A stretch of 64,000 bases of DNA from NCBI GenBank assembly GCA_024180945.1, contig JAKSGN010000003.1, positions 2,046,001-2,110,000 of the forward strand, in the 5' to 3' direction. This document shows, one piece after another, positions 58,914-64,000 of this stretch. Made by a program: the position numbers and the translations under genes. Numbering within the stretch: position 1 is the stretch's first letter; each line of letters starts with the position of its first letter. The stretch is from Macrophomina tecta. Lineage: Eukaryota; Ascomycota; Dothideomycetes; Botryosphaeriales; Botryosphaeriaceae. The notes beneath the pieces are model-generated. The model made no database searches, was not told where the DNA came from, and saw only the letters and a program-made list of their open reading frames with translations.

Positions 58914-59866
58914 GTGGCTTGGCGGAGGGTCGGAAAAAGGTAGGAGATGCCCCTTCGGAGCAGCGGAACAAGATTATGTATAGGTCCTGGCGGTGGGGGA
59001 GCGTGCAAGAGCTGTTGCTTTCACGTAGGCAACAATTGCATAATCCTCAATTTAGGACGCGCGGATCAGCTACTTTTAATATAGAGTTGCGGGCCTTCTT
59101 CAACAAAAGCCCTCTTCCAATGGGTCATAAGGCAGCATGGGTACGAATGGAAAATGATGATCACAGAGAAGTATACAAGACTAACAGCCTTTCAAGAAGC
59201 GTAAGCTAAGCTTCAGCGTTGATCCTGATTGTCAGAAGAGATCAGTTCAACGCAATAGAGCTCCGCGCCTGTCATGAGATGAGTTTAGACACCTTATCAA
59301 GTTTTCATAACCGAAGCTGCCGCGGTGATGCACAACAGTCGCAGTGTGGTTGGACCGGAGTTTTGTGACCAGATACATGCGATTGACGAGAGTCGAGATA
59401 GAGGGCGGTGCTCGGAGCCCACTACCTTCCCGCAATGGCCATTAAGACAATTGCGTAGTGCCCTGAGCCACTTAACTTACGCGTTGCTCGCTCAAGAATG
59501 CATATTTATGGATCTTAAGGCTCAGGTTCAGCGGTTGACTGGAGGCTATAGGATGGCGCTTCAGGTCGGGACCGCTGCATACCCTACTTTGGGACACAGT
59601 AGGTGATTTACGACCTAGTAAAGTACACAAGGGCACAGCTTCCCTTTTCAGCATCCATCTGCGACTATATGAACCGCCTTTCCTTCTGAGCCCTCCACCG
59701 ACACTCACCGACATCCCATCTTCCTCTTGGCTTTCCACACTCAACACTCCGCCTCTTTGACAACCTCAGTACTTCAACTCAAGTCCCAACAGACAGGTAG
59801 AAGCAAGGTGCTTTCAATTTACCGCCACTCACTCCACCTGCTCACAAGAAGCATTAGCGATCCAAT
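58914..59866. other. intergenic, promoter of the secreted Ser/Thr protein
   Basis: About 950 bases. A TATA-like CTATATGA at 59665-59672 is followed by a C/T- and CA-rich leader up to the ATG at 59867, a good promoter layout. No gene supported before that. Confidence 0.5.
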
Positions 59867-60664
59867 ATGAACTTCAACTTGGCCATCCTGGCCATCGTCG
59901 CTCTGCTCGGCATGGTCACTGCTGCTCCCCGCGGCCCTCTCATTGAGCGCGGCGCAGGCAGAACTGTCGCCGAGCCTTGGTCGTCCGACGAAATATTCAC
60001 AGTCCTCCCCAATTCGGCCTTGGTTAGCGTCCAGACTGGCCCTGACATGCCCAGCGGCGCAAGCGTCGCCGCCAGCGTTGACGGCAATCTCTTATACACC
60101 ACTACCAGCGTGTACCAGCCCGTCGACAGCACCAGCAACCACGCCGAGCATGCCGCCGGCGTTGAAGCCGCTGGTTACAAGCCCTGCACCACCTCGTCCT
60201 TGTCGTTCACTTTACTCAACACCTCGACATTCACCAACGAGCCCGTGGTCACGCTTACTATTTACACGAGCCCAACCACCCTTCTCGCGACTGTGACGCC
60301 GACTTTCACCACCCCTCTGACCACAAGCGACGGCACGTTCGCCTCCGAATCCTTGGCCATTGTCAGCTCCGACGCGTCTTCTTGGGAGGAGCCTGCCACG
60401 ACTCACTTCGCGAGGGTGGATGCTCCTCATCTCTCCATCAACTGTTCCAACATTGGTAGCCTCGGACCCTTTGCCACTCATTCCTCATCAGTTACTGTGT
60501 TCGACACATCGGCCTTAACCAGCAAGCCCATTGCCAGGAGTAGCGAGGAGATCTTCTCCATCCTCCCCATCTCTGAGACCATTTCGACTACCTTCCTTGT
60601 CCCTTCTCACAGACCTCGCGCAGCCACCAGTAGCAGCCGTGTCCGGATTACCGGCGGTTACTAG
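59867..60664 (+). CDS. secreted Ser/Thr-rich protein with a duplicated motif
   Basis: No recognised family. Single exon, 265 aa. A signal peptide (start MNFNLAILAIVALLGMVTA) is followed by a Ser/Thr-rich chain with possible N-glycosylation sites (NTST, NCSN). The pattern SSDEIFTVLPNS (about residues 39-50) recurs as SSEEIFSILPIS (about 225-236), an internal duplication. Only two cysteines, no GPI-type hydrophobic tail, no catalytic motif seen. It could be a cell-wall or extracellular protein. The ATG is supported by a preceding TATA-like element and pyrimidine-rich leader. Confidence 0.75.
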   Translation: MNFNLAILAIVALLGMVTAAPRGPLIERGAGRTVAEPWSSDEIFTVLPNSALVSVQTGPDMPSGASVAASVDGNLLYTTTSVYQPVDSTSNHAEHAAGVEAAGYKPCTTSSLSFTLLNTSTFTNEPVVTLTIYTSPTTLLATVTPTFTTPLTTSDGTFASESLAIVSSDASSWEEPATTHFARVDAPHLSINCSNIGSLGPFATHSSSVTVFDTSALTSKPIARSSEEIFSILPISETISTTFLVPSHRPRAATSSSRVRITGGY

Positions 60665-61338
60665 TCGAATCACCGTCCGTGACCGGTTTTTTTGGGCGTT
60701 TTTGACGGTTTGATACATGCACTCTTTTCTTGAGGTGAAACGTTCAAAATTTCAGGTTCGGAAAAGGCTTCCAGATGGCTCAGCGCAAAAATGTCGTCCA
60801 TTCAGGCATATCTTCTAGGCTGGGCCACGCTTAATCAAAGATTCACAACCTTCCAGCTTCCTTTTATGAATTGCAAACTTGTGAACTGTCTCCTCATCCT
60901 GACTTTCATTCTCGTGCTCTTCAAAGACTTCCGTAGGTAATATGCTAAGTCCGTTAGTGATAATCCACTGAAAGCAGCGCTCAGAATGGCAAAACACCCG
61001 CAGAGAATATCAAATAACTCACCGAATTTCCCAGCATCTCAAATTGATCCATCCCAAGCTGCAAATGGAAACTTGGAGGACATGGCTTATCTGAGACAGG
61101 ACACCGAAAAGAAGGGAAACCAAAGAACCCATCATCACACGCGTTTACATGCCAAAGCTCTTTGAACCGTCAAACAAGTGATGAATACTTCTCTGTTCAC
61201 CGTTGAGCGGCTCTGGCTATAGCATGGCACCTTTCTCGCTGCCACCGAGGTGGTCGCTCCCGCATACCTTCTCCACACCTCTGCCATACACTGGGCCACA
61301 CGTTGTCCCGGCTATGTTGCCAGTTCCCTCACTCCATC
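60665..61338. other. intergenic between convergent genes
   Basis: About 670 bases, AT-richer. Nothing supported. Confidence 0.5.
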
Positions 61339-64000
61339 TCAACCAACCAATCCCTTCTTCCGCTCCCTCGCTGCCTTCTTCTGCTCCTTCGCCCTCCTCT
61401 GATTCCGCCTCCTCTCCTTCTGCGTGAACATGGTCTCCGTCTTCGCCGCCCTGCTCTTCCGCGTGCGCTGTGCCAATCGACGCACCTCCCCCGGCGACAG
61501 TTCTCTGAACACCAGCATAAAATTAACCCTATTTTCGAAGAAAAGACCAGCCTCCCTCAGCGCGTCCGGATTGACCAGGCGGCGCTCAATCCGGGTCCAG
61601 CGGGCAGCGCCGCGCGCCTGTTCGGGTATATGCGTAGTCTTCATACCTTCTGCCGTCGGCGCGTCGATGATCCTGTAGCCCGACGCGATCTCCGGGTCAT
61701 CTACGTCCGCATCGTCCAGGTCGGAGTCCGAATTGTCGCCTACGGCGCCGGCAGCGTCGCCACCGAAGGCGTCTTGGCCTCCCTCGTCGAGGCCGATGGT
61801 CGGGAAGCCGTAGCGCGACGCGCGCGCCTCGGCCTCTTCCCACAGCTCGTGCTCGCTGCCGTTCACGTTGCCCGCCTCGACACGGAAGAGGAAGACGGGC
61901 TTGCCGTTGTCGTTCTCGCCGAGGCCGAGGATATCGCCACTCTGGATGAAGTAGCCGCGCTCGTCGTGGGGGGGCAGTGCCGGCGTGGTCTGCTGGTCGT
62001 CTTCTTCCCTTGGTGGAGCACCGCCGTCATCAACCGGTGCGGCGGGCAAACGCACGAGGCGACGGCCGTTGAGGAAGGTGCTACCGGAGCCGCGGTTGAT
62101 CTCGAGCATCCATTGGGAGCTATCTTTTATGTAGAAGTCGCAGTGATCTGCGGTGATGAAGGGCTCTGGTAGGAAGATTGGGGCACCTGGCGGACGATCT
62201 TGTTTGTTGAACGAGGCGTCGGAGCCAATGCGGATGGTCAGCACGTTGCTTCTGGGATTTTGATGTATCCGCGTACGAATGAGAGAAGGCAGATTTCGGC
62301 GATGGCGACGTGAATGCTCGAATATTATAGCTGATTGTTCTTCACTGAGTTCTCGTGTAATGATGATGTGATCCTGATCATGCTGCAAAAATGTCAGAAT
62401 ACTCTGAAGTCAGAGGTACCGTGTGATACTTACATCATCAAATTGGAACGGAAGATCATAATAGAACAAAGTGTCCAGAGACAAATGCTTACGATGAGCC
62501 TTCACATACGTCGGGCGGTAATTCCGCACCGGGCTATTTGGCCGAGACCTCACAGAGGTTTTGTTCTGATCTTCAAGACTTATGAGATCTTGCCCATCAA
62601 GGGAAGACAAACCACTTTGCTCAGATTCTTCCAACATACTGGGAGATGGCTGGAGGAATACGAGGAATAATTGTGGTAGAGCTGAGAGGGACTGGGTGTT
62701 GACTCCAGAACCTTCTGCTTCACAGGCGTTGCAGAGATCGTGGTAGCACACCAGACAGTTTGGAGTTTCCATTGGCCTGGCTCGGCACTTACAGCATGCC
62801 CAGAGAGGAGGCCCACCGGTGAGACGGCTCAGGTTCTCCACAGACTCGCTCAGCCAGGTGGAGCTTCTTGTCTTACTGGGTTCTGTTGTGCCAAGTTCCA
62901 TTCCAAGTACATCTTCCCCTTCTTTGCCTGGTGTTTGGCTTAAGATATCCTCGTCAATAGATTCCGGACTTTCCTCACGTATCTGCTGTTCCTTGGGGGA
63001 GTTTAACCGCGATGTGGTTGGTGGGAAGAACAGCGGGATGAGTGTTCTGTAGAACTGCACGTCTATATCTTTGTAGACACAAAACACAATTCTCTGCAGT
63101 TTGTCACCTTCACCCGATTCAAGGAATGCACGTGTAGTTGCAAGCGCAATTTCTGCAGCCTCTCGACCCGGAAAGCCATAACCACCGGCACTGAGACATG
63201 GAAATGCAATGCTTTTTAACCTCTTCTCCGCTGCGATTTTGAGACAGCTTCGGTAACAGCTTGCGAGTAACTCGTCGTGCTTAACAGAACGGGAGGCCTG
63301 GAAGTAGTGCGGTCGTACGGTATGAATGATCTTCCGACATGGTAAGTTGTAGCCTGAGGTCATCACCGCTTGCCCCATCTGACATGATGGAAGACTTTTG
63401 CACTCTTTCAGGAGGTCCGGTCCGGCAGCTTCGTGAATCCAATAGCTGATTGAATCTGAGGCACCGGTATTCAGATCCGGTCCAGTCCCGTTGACGATAG
63501 CATCCACATCCAGCATAGTAATATCGTGCTGGAGCATTGATATCTTCTGGTTGATTTTCTCGCTTGAAGTTTTTGAATAGACATCTAACGCGGCAGAAGA
63601 AGGGTTCTGTAGCCATCCGTTGAGATACAGGTCCGAAATAGTCGGCATGTCGGAGACGACTTTCACAACAAACGTTGATCTAGGGTTTTTGGTGGGAAAA
63701 GTCCTAATGTCCGTCTTGAGTTGGCTTACAAGTGGGCGCCCCTTGGTGTTTGAAAACGATCTCTGAAGTTTTGCAAAAAATGAAAGCCGGCCACTAAGCT
63801 CTTGCCTGTCGCGCTGGAAGTGTTTATGGTACCAGATGCTGGTGGGCCTTGCCCACTCCCCATCCAACCTCAACTGTTGCCCAAACTGCTGGCGGAACCC
63901 ACAGGCCAACAAGCGGTCCCTAAATAGGGCGAATGATTCGAGCCTGAATTCTGGTAAAATGTCCTGGGCGAAGCTCTCTTCATCGATAACGCAGAATGTT
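61339..64000 (-). CDS. HSF-type DNA-binding / macro / Cys-rich / FHA fusion protein, 5' end outside window
   Basis: No family known to me for the whole protein. Two exons are visible: 64000 (cut) to 62434, and 62382-61339; the 51-nt intron has a CTGAC branch and keeps frame. From the N-terminal end: an HSF-like DNA-binding region (about 64000-63765) with FAQDILPEF, LLACGFRQQFG and HKHFQRDRQEL; a macro domain (about 63560-63020) with VDAIVNGTGPDL, GYNLPCRKIIHTV and SIAFPCLSAGGYGFPG, in which the usual NAAN reads NGTG; a Cys-rich segment (about 62795-62708) with WACCKC, CLVC and CNAC; a linker; and an FHA domain (about 62290-62060) with FITADHCDFYI and GSGSTFLNGRRL. An acidic stretch and a strongly basic tail (RRRNQRRAKEQKKAARERKK) end it. 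Likely nuclear. The fusion could in principle be two genes, but one intron with canonical signals joins them in frame. Confidence 0.75.

Noticed and set aside
61303..62172. 289-codon plus-strand frame
   Set aside because: Antisense to the FHA exon; the FHA motif and splice signals fix the minus strand.
1..64000. tRNA, rRNA, transposon, CRISPR or secondary-metabolite cluster
   Set aside because: I looked for B-box-like GGTTCRA contexts, terminal repeats, transposase or reverse-transcriptase motifs, and backbone synthases, and found none convincing. A weak tRNA could be missed by eye.

Overview
The window is nuclear DNA of a filamentous ascomycete (Pezizomycotina). I favour a Dothideomycete, but that is an impression from protein similarity and not shown by any marker. 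The evidence is GC-rich, densely packed, intron-bearing genes with short introns (about 45-100 nt, GTAYGT-like donors, CTRAY branch sites 10-25 nt before a CAG or TAG acceptor). The gene set is typical of such fungi: Ypp1, Rix1, Rad16, Las21, Tom7, cytosolic eS1 and eL28, and a mitochondrial uL5. No mobile element, rRNA, tRNA or CRISPR array was recognised. Exon joins were worked out by hand; in each multi-exon model the exon lengths sum to a multiple of three.

Layout. 0.9-9.2 kb: a small unknown gene, ribosomal protein eS1, and a P5B-type vacuolar ATPase (Ypk9/ATP13A2 family). 10.1-15.8 kb: a divergent pair, a Sut1-like sugar/H+ symporter and an endosomal Na+/H+ exchanger (Nhx1 type). 15.8-17.8 kb: poor in genes, with homopolymers, a compound microsatellite and a possible gene relic. 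17.8-26.1 kb: an unknown Cys-motif protein, the TPR protein Ypp1 (recruits the PI4-kinase Stt4), and Rix1 (60S assembly) read divergently from Ypp1. 27.4-31.1 kb: cyclin H (Ccl1) and a Dal5/Tna1-type MFS transporter. 31.1-33.0 kb: an AT-richer repeat-bearing gap. 33.0-37.5 kb: eL28, a DUF2015 membrane protein, splicing factor SF3b49 and Tom7. 37.9-46.5 kb: a large unknown protein with a STAND-like N-terminal region, and Rad16 (global-genome nucleotide excision repair). 47.5-51.8 kb: mitochondrial uL5m and a CYLD-like deubiquitinase ending in a CaaX box, divergent. 53.0-58.9 kb: a small secreted cysteine-rich protein, a GH71-type alpha-1,3-glucanase without a signal peptide, and Las21/Gpi7, the last two divergent. 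59.9-60.7 kb: a secreted Ser/Thr-rich protein with a duplicated motif. 61.3-64.0 kb: a gene cut by the window end.

The genes form no metabolic cluster; most are housekeeping genes arranged as divergent or convergent neighbours. The most unusual object is the terminal gene at 61339-64000 (minus strand). A single spliced reading frame joins an HSF-type DNA-binding region, a macro (ADP-ribose-binding) domain whose catalytic Asn motif is altered, a Cys-rich zinc-ribbon-like segment, an FHA domain and a basic tail. I know of no described protein with this order. It would suit a transcription or chromatin factor reading both ADP-ribose and phospho-threonine signals, which is inference. Second in interest are the prenylation-tagged deubiquitinase, the signal-less GH71 protein with a His/Cys cluster, and the two secreted lineage-specific proteins.
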